Of a stretch of 64,000 nt of DNA, positions 34,897 through 44,618 are shown piece after piece. Origin of the DNA: Actinocatenispora sp963815125 (GTDB lineage: Bacteria; Actinomycetota; Actinomycetes; Mycobacteriales; Micromonosporaceae); NCBI GenBank assembly GCA_963815125.1, contig CAWFFM010000003.1, positions 806,001-870,000 on the forward strand. The letters are read 5' to 3'. The notes under the pieces were generated by a model. That model was not told the origin of the DNA. It saw only the letters and a list, made by a program, of their open reading frames with translations, and did not search any database. Positions within the stretch are counted from its first letter, which is position 1. Each line of letters starts with the position of its first letter. The translations under genes were made by a program, and so were the position numbers.

Positions 34897-35847
34897 ATGG
34901 GCGGCAAGGTCACCGTGGTCGGTGCCGGTTTCTACGGATCGACGACCGCACAACGGCTCGCCGAATGCGGCGTCTTCGACACGGTGGTCCTGACCGACGT
35001 CATCGAGGGCCGGGCCGAGGGGCTGGCTCTCGACATCGGGCAGTCCCGGGCGATCGAGGGTTTCGAGACGGCGGTGACCGGTCGCACGACCGGACCGGAG
35101 GGCGAGGGGTACGAGGTGCTCGCCGGTTCGGCGGTGGTCGTGGTGACCGCCGGGCTGCCCCGGAAGCCCGGGATGAGCCGGCTGGATCTGTTGCAGAGCA
35201 ATGCGAAGATCGTCCGGCAGGTCGGCGTGAACGTGGCCCGGCACGCGCCGGAGGCGGTCGTCATCGTGGTGTCCAACCCGTTGGACGAGATGACCGCGCT
35301 GATGCGCCAGGTGACCGGTTTCCCGCCGGCCCGGATCATCGGCCAGGCCGGCATCCTGGACACCGCCCGGTTCACCACCTTCGTCGCCGATGAGCTGGGC
35401 GTACCGGTCTCCTCGGTACGAACCCTGACGCTCGGTTCGCACGGTGACACCATGGTCCCGGTGCCCTCCCGGTCCACTGTGGATGGAGAGCCGCTGGCCG
35501 GGTTGCTGTCGGCGGAACGGTTGGACGGCATCGTGTCGCGCACCCGGTCCGGTGGCGGAGAGATCGTGGCACTGCTCAGGACCGGTTCGGCCTACTTTGC
35601 GCCCTCCGCGGCGGCGGCCCGGATGGCACGTGCGGTGGCCACCGACAGCGGCGAGGTACTGCCGGTGTGCGCCTGGCTCGACGGGCAGTACGGTATCTCC
35701 GACGTGTACCTGGGCGTGCTGGCCGAGCTGGGCGCCGGCGGTGTGCGGCGGGTGGTCGAGGTCGAGCTGGCCGTCACCGAGCTGGCGGCGCTGCGCGAGG
35801 CGGCGGATCTGGTCCGCGCCAGGCAGGCGGATATCGCCGCACTGTGA
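34897..35847 (+). CDS. mdh: malate dehydrogenase (LDH-like type)
   Basis: NAD-dependent oxidation of malate to oxaloacetate in the TCA cycle. The 316-residue protein has the dinucleotide-binding GAGFYGSTTA, VVTAGLPRKPGMSR, the SNPLDEMT loop and the catalytic His in LGSHGDTMVP. The NPLD in place of the NPVD of lactate dehydrogenases, with Arg in the GLPRKPGMSR loop, favours malate over lactate. It lies with folD and icd. Confidence 0.93.
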   Translation: MGGKVTVVGAGFYGSTTAQRLAECGVFDTVVLTDVIEGRAEGLALDIGQSRAIEGFETAVTGRTTGPEGEGYEVLAGSAVVVVTAGLPRKPGMSRLDLLQSNAKIVRQVGVNVARHAPEAVVIVVSNPLDEMTALMRQVTGFPPARIIGQAGILDTARFTTFVADELGVPVSSVRTLTLGSHGDTMVPVPSRSTVDGEPLAGLLSAERLDGIVSRTRSGGGEIVALLRTGSAYFAPSAAAARMARAVATDSGEVLPVCAWLDGQYGISDVYLGVLAELGAGGVRRVVEVELAVTELAALREAADLVRARQADIAAL

Positions 35848-35982
35848 CGGTGCGAACCGGTTCGGTGATAGTGGAGCGAAGAACTGGTAACAGCCACTGT
35901 GGGGCCGCGCACCCGGACTGTCCGACAGCCTGATTCGCCAGTACGCTCGTACTGTTAATTCAATGAGAGGAGAGCCGGGCCG

Positions 35983-37194
35983 ATGGCCAAGATCAAGGTA
36001 GCCAACCCGGTCGTCGAGCTCGACGGCGACGAGATGACCCGGATCATCTGGAAGCAGATCAAGGACCAGCTGATCCTGCCCTATCTCGACGTGGATCTCG
36101 AGTACTACGACCTGGGCATCGAACATCGGGACGCCACCGACGACCAGGTGACGGTCGATGCGGCGAACGCGATCCAGCGCCATGGTGTCGGCGTCAAGTG
36201 CGCCACCATCACACCGGATGAGGCGCGGGTCGAGGAGTTCGGCCTGAAGAAGATGTGGCGTTCCCCGAACGGCACCATCCGCAACATCCTGGGCGGCGTG
36301 ATCTTCCGCGAGCCGATCGTGATGTCCAACATCCCGCGCTACGTACCGGGTTGGACCAAGCCGATCGTGATCGGCCGGCACGCGCACGGTGACCAGTACA
36401 AGGCCACCGACTTCGTCACGCCCGGACCGGGCAAGCTGACGATCACCTTCACCCCGACCGACGGCTCGCCGATGGAGTTCAACGTCGCCGAGTTCCCCGG
36501 CGGTGGCGTCGCGGTCGGCATGTACAACTTCGACGAGTCGATCCGCGACTTCGCCCGCGCCTCGCTGCGCTACGGCCTGGAGCGCAACTACCCGGTCTAC
36601 CTGTCGACGAAGAACACCATCCTGAAGGCCTACGACGGCCGGTTCAAGGACATCTTCGCCGAGATCTTCGAGGCCGAGTTCAAGGCCGACTTCGACGCCA
36701 AGGGCATCTGGTACGAGCACCGGCTGATCGACGACATGGTGGCGCAGGCCATCAAGGGCGACGGCGGGTACGTGTGGGCCTGCAAGAACTACGACGGCGA
36801 CGTGCAGTCCGACGTGGTGGCGCAGGGCTTCGGTTCGCTGGGCCTGATGACCTCCGTACTGATGACCCCCGACGGTCGCACCGTGGAGGCGGAGGCCGCG
36901 CACGGCACCGTGACCCGGCACTTCCGGCGCTGGCAGCAGGGCGAGAAGACCTCCACCAACCCGGTGGCGTCGATCTTCGCCTGGACCCGGGGCCTGGAGC
37001 ACCGCGGCAAGCTCGACAACACTCCCGAGTTGCAGGGCTTCGCCCGCGAGGTCGAGGCAGCCTGCGTGGAGACCGTCGAAGCGGGCCAGATGACCAAGGA
37101 CCTGGCACTGCTGATCGGCAAGGACGCGCCGTGGCAGACCACCGACGAGTTCATGACCTCGATCGCCGACCGGCTGGCCAAGAAGCTCGCCTGA
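35983..37194 (+). CDS. icd: isocitrate dehydrogenase (NADP, type II homodimeric)
   Basis: Oxidative decarboxylation of isocitrate to 2-oxoglutarate. At 403 residues it matches the eukaryote-like type II family rather than the longer monomeric enzyme used by many actinobacteria. Typical segments are VELDGDEMTRIIW, TITPDEARVEEF, GTIRNILGG and EAEAAHGTVTRHFR. The ATG follows GAGAGGAG. The stop codon is embedded in a heptanucleotide repeat. Confidence 0.95.
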   Translation: MAKIKVANPVVELDGDEMTRIIWKQIKDQLILPYLDVDLEYYDLGIEHRDATDDQVTVDAANAIQRHGVGVKCATITPDEARVEEFGLKKMWRSPNGTIRNILGGVIFREPIVMSNIPRYVPGWTKPIVIGRHAHGDQYKATDFVTPGPGKLTITFTPTDGSPMEFNVAEFPGGGVAVGMYNFDESIRDFARASLRYGLERNYPVYLSTKNTILKAYDGRFKDIFAEIFEAEFKADFDAKGIWYEHRLIDDMVAQAIKGDGGYVWACKNYDGDVQSDVVAQGFGSLGLMTSVLMTPDGRTVEAEAAHGTVTRHFRRWQQGEKTSTNPVASIFAWTRGLEHRGKLDNTPELQGFAREVEAACVETVEAGQMTKDLALLIGKDAPWQTTDEFMTSIADRLAKKLA

Positions 37195-37215
37195 TCTCTG
37201 ATCTCTGATCTCTGA
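37191..37215. repeat. heptanucleotide tandem repeat overlapping the icd stop codon
   Basis: (ctgatct)3 plus ctga, starting one base before the TGA stop of icd (37192-37194). Every seventh-base slip would keep a TGA available, so the protein end is not affected. Confidence 0.9.
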
Positions 37216-37253
37216 CCGAGGTCGGTTCCGACCGACTCTTCGGCAGATCGACC

Positions 37254-37290
37254 GGTGTCCGCTGTGCGCGATCCGCGCGCAGCGGACACC
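37254..37290. terminator. terminator after icd
   Basis: A 17-bp stem with one G-T pair (37254-37270 and 37274-37290, loop atc) lies 60 bp after the icd stop. Confidence 0.8.
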
Positions 37291-37343
37291 GCCATTTCTG
37301 GGCTCCTCACCCCGCACTGGCCGCGCATTCACACCTCGGCTTG

Positions 37344-37485
37344 CATTTTCCCCGAAAGTTATAAAATGACCGAATTGGGAAATGGACTTTCGGGGAAAAT
37401 GACACCTGGCGGGTAGTCTCTTGGTGCATTTTCCCCGAATGTTCAGTCAGTTTGGAACTCGCAAATCGCGTATTCGGGGAAAATG
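37344..37485. repeat. inverted-repeat element, locus 2 (two hairpin units)
   Basis: Unit a is 37344-37401: a 14-bp arm cattttccccgaaa, a 30-nt spacer and the inverse arm. Unit b is 37427-37485: a 14-bp arm cattttccccgaat, a 31-nt spacer and the inverse arm. The 25-nt linker begins acacc and ends ggtg. The locus lies in the 345-bp gap between the convergent icd and DUF559 genes. Read in inverse orientation, unit a shares the words gaaagtccannt and aattcgg with unit a of locus 1, so the loci are copies of one diverged element. Confidence 0.92.
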
Positions 37486-37539
37486 CCCACTGAAGGCTGC
37501 GGGGGTCTCCGGCGCCACGCCGCCCGGGATTGAAACTGG

Positions 37540-38436
37540 TCAGGATGCTGCCGTCTGGTGGAGATCGATCAGGCGCCACAGGTCGCGTACGACGACATCC
37601 CAGTCATATAGTTGCGAGCCGGTGATGTGGTACACCGTCCAGCCCGCCGCTATCAGGGCGTTGAGGCGCCTCCTATCGCGGGCGAACTGCCCAGGATCGG
37701 CGTGCCATATGCCGTCGTATTCGATGGCGATCCTGTACTGCGGCCAGGCAAGATCCATTCTTGCGATGAAACGTCCATTGGCCACGATCTCGTACTGGGG
37801 AATGGGCGGCGGAAATCCCGCGAGGGTGAGGCGCACCCGGACCACTGATTCGGGTGGGGACTCTGCTCGTCTGTCGGTCAGGGCGAAGGCTCGTCGCGCA
37901 GCGGATGCTCCTGCGCGGGTATCACACTGTGTCAGCAAGGTGGTGAGATCTTCGTGCTCTAACACTCCACGGTGTAACAGAGCGTCAATTACCGATACGG
38001 CTTGAAGAAGCGGGAGCCGGCGGGTCAGTTCCCAGGCAGTCGAAGCGGGCGTTGCCGTACGAATACCACCAAGTCTGGTGATCTCACGCTCATTCATTCC
38101 TGAGTAGCCTATTCGTAGGCCTCGTACCGGACCGAACCGTCGCTTCGGCGGGACGATGACATCCACCGGATCGCTACCGCTCGCGACCTCCACTCCCCAG
38201 AGATACGCAGATGAAAGACCTGTCACCACCGCTGCCGAGGGGAGGAGCAGCGCGGCTCCCCGCAGTTTCGTACGGTGGTTGAATGGCAGGGACGAGTCCG
38301 CGTACACGCCACGGAGTACAGGTGTCCATCGCGCGTTGGTACGCAGCTCGCGGTACGTGACGAGGCCTGCCCTGATCGCGTCGCGGGCCAGGAAGACCTG
38401 ATGTTGCAGCGGGTGCGAATCAGTTTCTGTACGCAT
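37540..38436 (-). CDS. DUF559/AbiEi-like endonuclease-fold protein
   Basis: 298 residues. The N-terminal half has an AbiEi-antitoxin-like winged region (LVTYRELRTNARWTPVLRGV, then SSAYLWG). The C-terminal half ends in a DUF559/Vsr-like nuclease fold with RMDLAWPQYRIAIEYDGIWH, then FARDRRRLNALIAAGWTVYH, the layout of PD-(D/E)xK proteins. Such genes are scattered singly in actinomycetes with no proven function. GC content looks lower than in the flanking core genes. The ATG at 38436 has only a weak ribosome-binding site. The gene is bracketed on both sides by inverted-repeat loci, which suggests acquisition or mobility as a unit. Confidence 0.8.
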   Translation of the reverse strand: MRTETDSHPLQHQVFLARDAIRAGLVTYRELRTNARWTPVLRGVYADSSLPFNHRTKLRGAALLLPSAAVVTGLSSAYLWGVEVASGSDPVDVIVPPKRRFGPVRGLRIGYSGMNEREITRLGGIRTATPASTAWELTRRLPLLQAVSVIDALLHRGVLEHEDLTTLLTQCDTRAGASAARRAFALTDRRAESPPESVVRVRLTLAGFPPPIPQYEIVANGRFIARMDLAWPQYRIAIEYDGIWHADPGQFARDRRRLNALIAAGWTVYHITGSQLYDWDVVVRDLWRLIDLHQTAAS

Positions 38437-38560
38437 TCCGCAACGATCCGGGGCAGCGAGCCGCTCCGCCACGTGCCGCGGCAGGCCTGTGGATAAGTGT
38501 GCTACCGGTGCTGTTACCTGTGGACAGTTGCATGCCGAGCTATCAGCCCGCGAGGCTGAA

Positions 38561-38703
38561 GGTGCATTTTCCCCGAAAAGAACGTAAGTGAATTTTGACG
38601 CGCGGGACATTCGGGGAAAATGCACCAACGGGCCTCAGCTGGAGCGGTATTTTCCCCGAATGTTCCTTTTAGTAAAGCGGCAAAACGGGAATTCGGGGAA
38701 AAT
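38561..38703. repeat. inverted-repeat element, locus 3 (two hairpin units)
   Basis: Unit a is 38561-38626 with 17-bp perfect arms (ggtgcattttccccgaa and its inverse) and a 32-nt spacer. Unit b is 38649-38703 with 13-bp arms (attttccccgaat and its inverse) and a 29-nt spacer. The linker begins cacc, as in the other loci. It lies 3' of galK and upstream of the DUF559 gene, both on the minus strand. The surrounding 379-bp gap otherwise holds only the simple-sequence tract and the DUF559 leader. Confidence 0.92.
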
Positions 38704-38705
38704 GC

Positions 38706-38810
38706 GTGCTGGTGCTGGTGCTGGTGCTGGTGCTGGTGCTGGTGCTGGTGCTGGTGCCGGGTGCCGGGTGCCGGGTGCCGGGTGCCTGGGTGCTGGGTGC
38801 TGGGTGCGGG
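38706..38810. repeat. hexamer/heptamer simple-sequence tract
   Basis: (gtgctg)8 at 38706-38753 runs directly into gtgccgg heptamers (four copies from 38754) and then gtgctgg/gtgcggg variants up to 38810. It begins two bases after the end of inverted-repeat locus 3 and stops just before the galK stop codon. Such tracts vary in copy number by slippage. Confidence 0.92.
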
Positions 38811-38815
38811 TGGGC

Positions 38816-39946
38816 TTAGTGGAGGGGGCCGGCTCCGGCGGACGGGTGGGCCTGGAAGTAGGCGGGTGCGTTGAATCCGGCTGTCGCGAAGGCGGTGGTC
38901 ACCGCGTCGGTTACGCGGTCGGTGGCGTGGGCGTCGACGAGGGCCAGTACGCAGCCGCCGAAGCCGCCGCCGGTCATCCGGGCGCCGTAGGCGCCGGCCC
39001 GTAGTGCCACCTCGACGGCGGCGTCGACCGGCGGAACGGTGATCTGGTAGTCGTCGCGCATCGATGCGTGCGAGGCGGTCAGCAGTGGTCCGGTGGCGCG
39101 TACCTCGCCGGAACGCAGCATCGCCACGGTGTCGAGTACCCGCTGGTTCTCGGTGACCACGTGGCGGACCCGCCGCCGGGTGGTGTCGTCGGGCAGCGCG
39201 TCGAGGGCGGAGTCGAGGGCGCCGGGTTCGATGTCGCGCAGTGCGGGGATCCCGAGGGTGCGGGCGGCCTGTTCGCAGCTGGCCCGCCGCACCGCGTACT
39301 CGCCGTCGGTGTGCCGATGCGGTGCCCGCGTGTCGATGACCAGCAGCGCGAGATCGTCGGCGGCGAGGTCGAACGGTACCTGCTCGGCGGTGAGGTCGCG
39401 GCAGTCCAGGAACAGGGCGTTGCCCTGCCGGCACAGTACCGAGGCGGACTGGTCCAGGATGCCGCACGGCATGCCGGCGTAGTCGTTCTCGGCGCGTTGC
39501 GCCAGGCGGGGCCGTTCCGACACGGGAATGTCCAGATCGGACAGTGCCGCGAGTGCTTCCAGTACGGCACATTCCAGTGCGGCGGAGGAGGACAGCCCGG
39601 CGCCGAGAGGCACGTCGGACTCCACGGACAGCTGGGCGCCGCGGACCCGGTGCCCGGCGTCCCGCAGTGCCCAGACCACTCCGGCCACGTAGCTGGCCCA
39701 GCCGGTCACCGTGCCGGGTTCGGTCAGTTGATCGGTGTCGAAGCCGACCGTCTCGCCGGTGAGTGCGGAGTGGACTGTCCACAGTGGCTTGTCGATCGCC
39801 CGGGCGGTCACCGTGGTGCGCTGGGCGAGTGCGAACGGCAGGACGAATCCGTCGTTGTAGTCGGTGTGTTCACCGATCAGGTTGACCCGACCGGGGGCGA
39901 ACCAGACCCCGTCCGGCTCACCCCCGAACTGTTCGGTGAAGGTCAC
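38816..39946 (-). CDS. galK: galactokinase
   Basis: Phosphorylates galactose with ATP to galactose 1-phosphate, the first Leloir-pathway step. The 376-residue GHMP kinase has the galactokinase signature GRVNLIGEHTDYNDGFVLP, the ATP-binding loop PLGAGLSSSAALE and the C-terminal MTGGGFGGCVLALV. The start is GTG at 39946. It is the last gene of the deoR-galT-galE-galK operon, separated by 19 bp from galE. Confidence 0.97.
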   Translation of the reverse strand: MTFTEQFGGEPDGVWFAPGRVNLIGEHTDYNDGFVLPFALAQRTTVTARAIDKPLWTVHSALTGETVGFDTDQLTEPGTVTGWASYVAGVVWALRDAGHRVRGAQLSVESDVPLGAGLSSSAALECAVLEALAALSDLDIPVSERPRLAQRAENDYAGMPCGILDQSASVLCRQGNALFLDCRDLTAEQVPFDLAADDLALLVIDTRAPHRHTDGEYAVRRASCEQAARTLGIPALRDIEPGALDSALDALPDDTTRRRVRHVVTENQRVLDTVAMLRSGEVRATGPLLTASHASMRDDYQITVPPVDAAVEVALRAGAYGARMTGGGFGGCVLALVDAHATDRVTDAVTTAFATAGFNAPAYFQAHPSAGAGPLH

Positions 39947-39965
39947 GCCCGGCCCCCGTGTACGG

Positions 39966-40961
39966 TCACGACCGGCCCTTCTGTGCCTGGTAGAACGACC
40001 AGGCGTCGCCGATGATGTCCCGCAGCTGGGGCTTTGCCGGCGTCCAACCCAGTTCCCGGTGCGCCTTGTCCGCGGAGGCGACCACCACGACGGTGTCGCC
40101 GTCCCGGCGCGGCGCCATGGTGACCGGCAGCTTGGCGCCGGTGACCTCCCGTACGACGTCGACGACCTGCTTGTTGCTGTAGCCGCGGCCGTTGCCGAGG
40201 TTGAAGATCTGGTGCCGGCCGCCGGTGGCGGCGTCCAGCGCGAGCAGGTGGGCGGCGGCCAGGTCCTCGACGTGGATGTAGTCGCGTACGCAGGTGCCGT
40301 CGGGCGTGTCGTAGTCGTCGCCGAACAGGAAGAACTCGGCCCGGTCGCCGGCGGCGGCCTGCAACGCCATCGGGATCAGGTGGGTCTCCGGCTCGTGCCG
40401 CTCGCCAAGCCAGCGGTCGTCCGAGCCGGTCGGTCCGGACGCACCGGCCGCGTTGAAGTACCGCAGACTGACCGCGCCCAGCGCGTCGGAGGCGCCGCAG
40501 GCGGCGGTGATCATCATGTCCACGGCCAGCTTGCTCGACCCGTACGGGTTGGTCGGTACGGTCTCGGTCTGCTCGGTGATCGAGGAGTCGCCGGGCCCGT
40601 CGCCATAAACCGCGGCGGTGGAGGAGAACACCAGGCGGGGTACGCCGGCGGCGCGGACCGCGTCCAGCAGGGCGAGGGAGCCGCGGATGTTGGTGTCCCA
40701 GTACAGCTCCGGCTTGACCACCGATTCGCCGGCGGCGATCTTTGCGGCGAAGTGCAGTACGCCGTCGAAGCCGGCCTCGCGGGTCAGTACCTGTCCGACG
40801 TCGTGCACGGACAATCGGTGCAGCGGTGTACCGGCCGGTACGTTCTCGGCATAGCCGGTCGACAGGTCGTCGAGGACCTCGATCTGATGGCCGGCCGCGA
40901 TCAGCTGGCGGCTGACGATACTGCCGATGTATCCGGCACCGCCGGTGACGAGAAGCTTCAC
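39966..40961 (-). CDS. galE: UDP-glucose 4-epimerase
   Basis: Interconverts UDP-galactose and UDP-glucose with bound NAD. The 331-residue extended short-chain dehydrogenase has GGAGYIGS at the N-terminus and the catalytic Tyr/Lys in NPYGSSKLAVD. RYFNAAGASGP and the usual GRPxxF-like tail region are also present. It starts 4 bp after the galT stop. Besides galactose breakdown it can supply UDP-galactose for wall glycans. Confidence 0.97.
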   Translation of the reverse strand: MKLLVTGGAGYIGSIVSRQLIAAGHQIEVLDDLSTGYAENVPAGTPLHRLSVHDVGQVLTREAGFDGVLHFAAKIAAGESVVKPELYWDTNIRGSLALLDAVRAAGVPRLVFSSTAAVYGDGPGDSSITEQTETVPTNPYGSSKLAVDMMITAACGASDALGAVSLRYFNAAGASGPTGSDDRWLGERHEPETHLIPMALQAAAGDRAEFFLFGDDYDTPDGTCVRDYIHVEDLAAAHLLALDAATGGRHQIFNLGNGRGYSNKQVVDVVREVTGAKLPVTMAPRRDGDTVVVVASADKAHRELGWTPAKPQLRDIIGDAWSFYQAQKGRS

Positions 40962-40965
40962 AGTG

Positions 40966-42107
<1,142 letters not shown>

Positions 42108-42111
<4 letters not shown>

Positions 42112-42914
42112 GTCGTGTCCTGTTCGGGGGTGGGGATCTTCCCGGCCGGCGCCAGCAGCAGTTCCCCCACTGCGTCGGCCAGGATGTCACGTGCGGTACC
42201 GGGTAGTCCGTCGTCGCTGACCAGGATGTCGGCGTCGGTGAGCCGGGCGATGGTACTGATCCCGACGATCTCCCACTTGGTGTGGTCGGCCAGTACGACG
42301 AGTCGCCGGGCGGCGGCGACCAGCGCGCGGTCGGTCTCGGCTTCCATCAGGTTCGGGGTGGTGAAGCCGGACCGTTCGTTGATGCCGTGCACTCCGAGGA
42401 ACAGCTGGTCGAGGTTGAGTGACCGGATCGCGGTGACCGCGAACGGGCCGACCAGGGCATCGGACGGGGTACGGATGCCGCCGGTCAGTACGACGGTCTG
42501 GTCGCTGCGGCCGTTGTGGTAGAAGACCTCGGCGACCGGTACGGAGTTGGTGACCACGGTGATGCCGGGTACCTCGAGCAGTTCGTGGGCGAGGCTCCAG
42601 GTGGTGGTGCCGGCGGACAGCGCGATCGCGGTACCGGGGGAGACCAGTTCGGCGGCCCGCCGGGCGATGGCCTGTTTCTCGGCCTGCTGGCGCATCGACT
42701 TGGCGGCGAAGCCGGGTTCGTCGGTGGAGCCGGGCGCGAGGGTGGTGGCGCCGCCGTGCACCTTGGCCAGCAGTCCGCGTTGAGCGAGGCTCTCCAGGTC
42801 GCGCCGGATCGTCATGTCGGACACGTTGAACTCGCGTACCAGATCGGATACCCGGACGCCGCCGTGCCGGCGGACCAGGTCCAGGATGCTGGCCTGGCGT
42901 TGCGGTGCGAGCAT
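42108..42914 (-). CDS. DeoR-family transcriptional regulator of the gal operon
   Basis: 268 residues. The N-terminal DeoR helix-turn-helix is RQASILDLVRRHGGVRVSDL...VSDMTIRRDLESLA. The C-terminal sugar-phosphate-sensing domain has LSAGTTTWSLA, LTGG, and D-HTKW. The ATG at 42914 is preceded by GGGGAGG. An upstream extension (to 43469) was rejected as unsupported. Position at the head of the gal operon and divergent from a sugar ABC importer suggests that it controls both, probably with a sugar phosphate as inducer; the binding site was not identified with confidence. Confidence 0.88.
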
Positions 42915-43296
42915 GGGGCCTCCCCGTCGGCTCGGCCGACAGTGGTTCTTCACAGGTTCGTCGCAGCGTCCAGCGCCGGACGGGTCCGCCTCCGGCGAGG
43001 CGGGCAGGGTTCTCGCCGGGTCAACTCTGGTTCGAGACCGATCAAGAGTCAACATGTTCGAACGAAAGTGTGGCATATCCAGCGGGCCGGTACGGGGTCC
43101 GGGTGGCCACCGCCGCTGTCCGCCGGGCTTCGGTCGCTGACCTGTTGGCGCTGATCGCTCGCGCTTCACCAGGGGTAATCCCATCGATTGGGCGATCGGG
43201 TCGGCCAGGTCTTGACAGCGCGGGCCGTCGGCGATGGAATGTGGTGACTTTTGAAGGGTCGCGTTTGATTCTTCGACTTTCCTGTAGGGAGTTCCC
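42915..43296. other. 382-bp divergent control region between the gal operon and the sugar ABC genes
   Basis: Contains the DeoR ribosome-binding site at its left end and a probable importer promoter at its right. A near-palindrome gttcgaac at about 43050 lies near a second gttcgag word at 43030 and might be a DeoR half-site. No ORF was supported here. Confidence 0.5.
43212..43240 (+). promoter_or_regulatory. probable promoter of the sugar ABC operon
   Basis: TTGACA (43212-43217) and TGGAAT (43235-43240) are 17 bp apart, about 57 bp ahead of the ATG of the substrate-binding protein gene. Confidence 0.5.
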
Positions 43297-44613
43297 ATGG
43301 CGCAGTTCCCGACCGGCACGACACCCGGCGCGACCATCGGCGGCTCGGGAGTGTCCCGGCGTACCGTGCTGCGCGGCGCCGTGCTCGGTGCCGGCGCACT
43401 CGCGGTTCCGGGCCTGCTCGCCGCGTGCGGCGGCGGCTCCGGTGGCAACACCGTCACGTTCGGATCCAACTACTCCGACGCGATCCCGAAGAAGGCGATC
43501 GCCAACGTCATGTCGGCCTACCACAAGAAGTCGAAGAAGACGGTCAAGGTCAACACGGTCGACCACAACAGCTTCCAGGAGAACATCAGCCGCTACCTCA
43601 AGGGCAACCCGGACGACGTGTTCAGCTGGTTCGCCGGCAACCGGATGAAGTTCTTCGCCAAGCAGGGCCTCGCTGTCGACCTCTCGGACGTGTGGAGCAA
43701 GCTGACCGGCTTCAGCGACGCGATGAAGAAGGCCGCCACCGCAGAGGACGGCAAGCAGTACTTCGTCCCGCTCTACAACTACCCGTGGGCGATCTTCTAC
43801 CGGCCGAGTCTGTTCAAGGCCAAGGACTATCAGATCCCCAGGACCTTCGACGAGCTCACGACGCTCTGCAAGAAGATGAAGAAGGACGGCCTTACCCCGT
43901 TCGCGCTGGGCGAGAAGGACGGCTGGCCCGCGATGGGCACCTTCGACCAGATCAACATGCGCACCAACGGCTACGACTTCCACATCAGCCTGATGGAGGG
44001 CAAGGAGTCCTGGACCGACCCCAAGGTCAAGCAGGTCTTCTCCACCTGGGCGTCGTTGCTGCCCTACTGCCAGCAGGGCGCCAACGGTCGCATCTGGCAG
44101 GAGGCCGCCCAGTCGGTACTGCAGCGCAAGTCGGCCATGCTGGTCTGCGGCTCCGGCCAGATCACCCAGGTGTTCCAGGGCAACGACGCCAACGACCTCG
44201 ACTTCTTCCCCTACCCGGTGATCACCGAGCAGTACGGGCAGGACGCCGTCGAGGCGCCCATCGACGGGTTCATGATCTCCGCGAAGGCCAAGGACGCCGA
44301 CGCCGCCAAGGCGCTCGTCACCTTCCTCGGCAGCGCCGCCGCGGAGAACGCGTACCAGCAGGTCGATGCCGGTAACCTGCCGGTCAACTCGGCCGGTGAC
44401 ACGTCCAACCTCAGTGCCCTGCAGAAGAAGTGCAAGCAGTACATCGCCGGGGCCAAGCAGATCTCGCAGTTCATGGACCGCGACACCCGTCCCGACTTCG
44501 CCTCCACGGTGATGATCCCGTCGTTGCAGGCGTTCCTGAACGATCCGAAGGACATCAACGGACTCTGCAGCAAGATCGAGCAGCAGAAGAAGAGCATCTT
44601 CGCCAGCGAGTGA
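43297..44613 (+). CDS. ABC sugar transporter substrate-binding lipoprotein
   Basis: 438 residues. A twin-arginine signal peptide (SRRTVLRGAVLG) ends in a lipobox LAAC, so it is exported by Tat and lipid-anchored. The rest is a family 1 extracellular solute-binding domain (NTVDHNSFQENIS, RYLKGNPDDVFSWFAGNR). It delivers sugar to the two permeases encoded downstream. Location divergent from the gal operon suggests a galactose-containing sugar, but the substrate is not known. Confidence 0.93.
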   Translation: MAQFPTGTTPGATIGGSGVSRRTVLRGAVLGAGALAVPGLLAACGGGSGGNTVTFGSNYSDAIPKKAIANVMSAYHKKSKKTVKVNTVDHNSFQENISRYLKGNPDDVFSWFAGNRMKFFAKQGLAVDLSDVWSKLTGFSDAMKKAATAEDGKQYFVPLYNYPWAIFYRPSLFKAKDYQIPRTFDELTTLCKKMKKDGLTPFALGEKDGWPAMGTFDQINMRTNGYDFHISLMEGKESWTDPKVKQVFSTWASLLPYCQQGANGRIWQEAAQSVLQRKSAMLVCGSGQITQVFQGNDANDLDFFPYPVITEQYGQDAVEAPIDGFMISAKAKDADAAKALVTFLGSAAAENAYQQVDAGNLPVNSAGDTSNLSALQKKCKQYIAGAKQISQFMDRDTRPDFASTVMIPSLQAFLNDPKDINGLCSKIEQQKKSIFASE

Positions 44614-44618
44614 GGTTC

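Noticed and set aside
36774..37208. Plus-strand ORF overlapping the 3' end of icd
   Set aside because: It is in a different frame inside icd with Arg-rich, domain-free composition, so it is a shadow.
37540..38628. Toxin-antitoxin pair around the DUF559 gene
   Set aside because: The AbiEi-like segment and the nuclease-like fold are in one chain. No partner gene is adjacent and no toxin is recognisable.
24417..38703. CRISPR array made of CATTTTCCCCGAA repeats
   Set aside because: The arms alternate in orientation, there are only four per locus, and no cas genes occur in the window. The plan is that of inverted repeats, not direct repeats with equal spacers.
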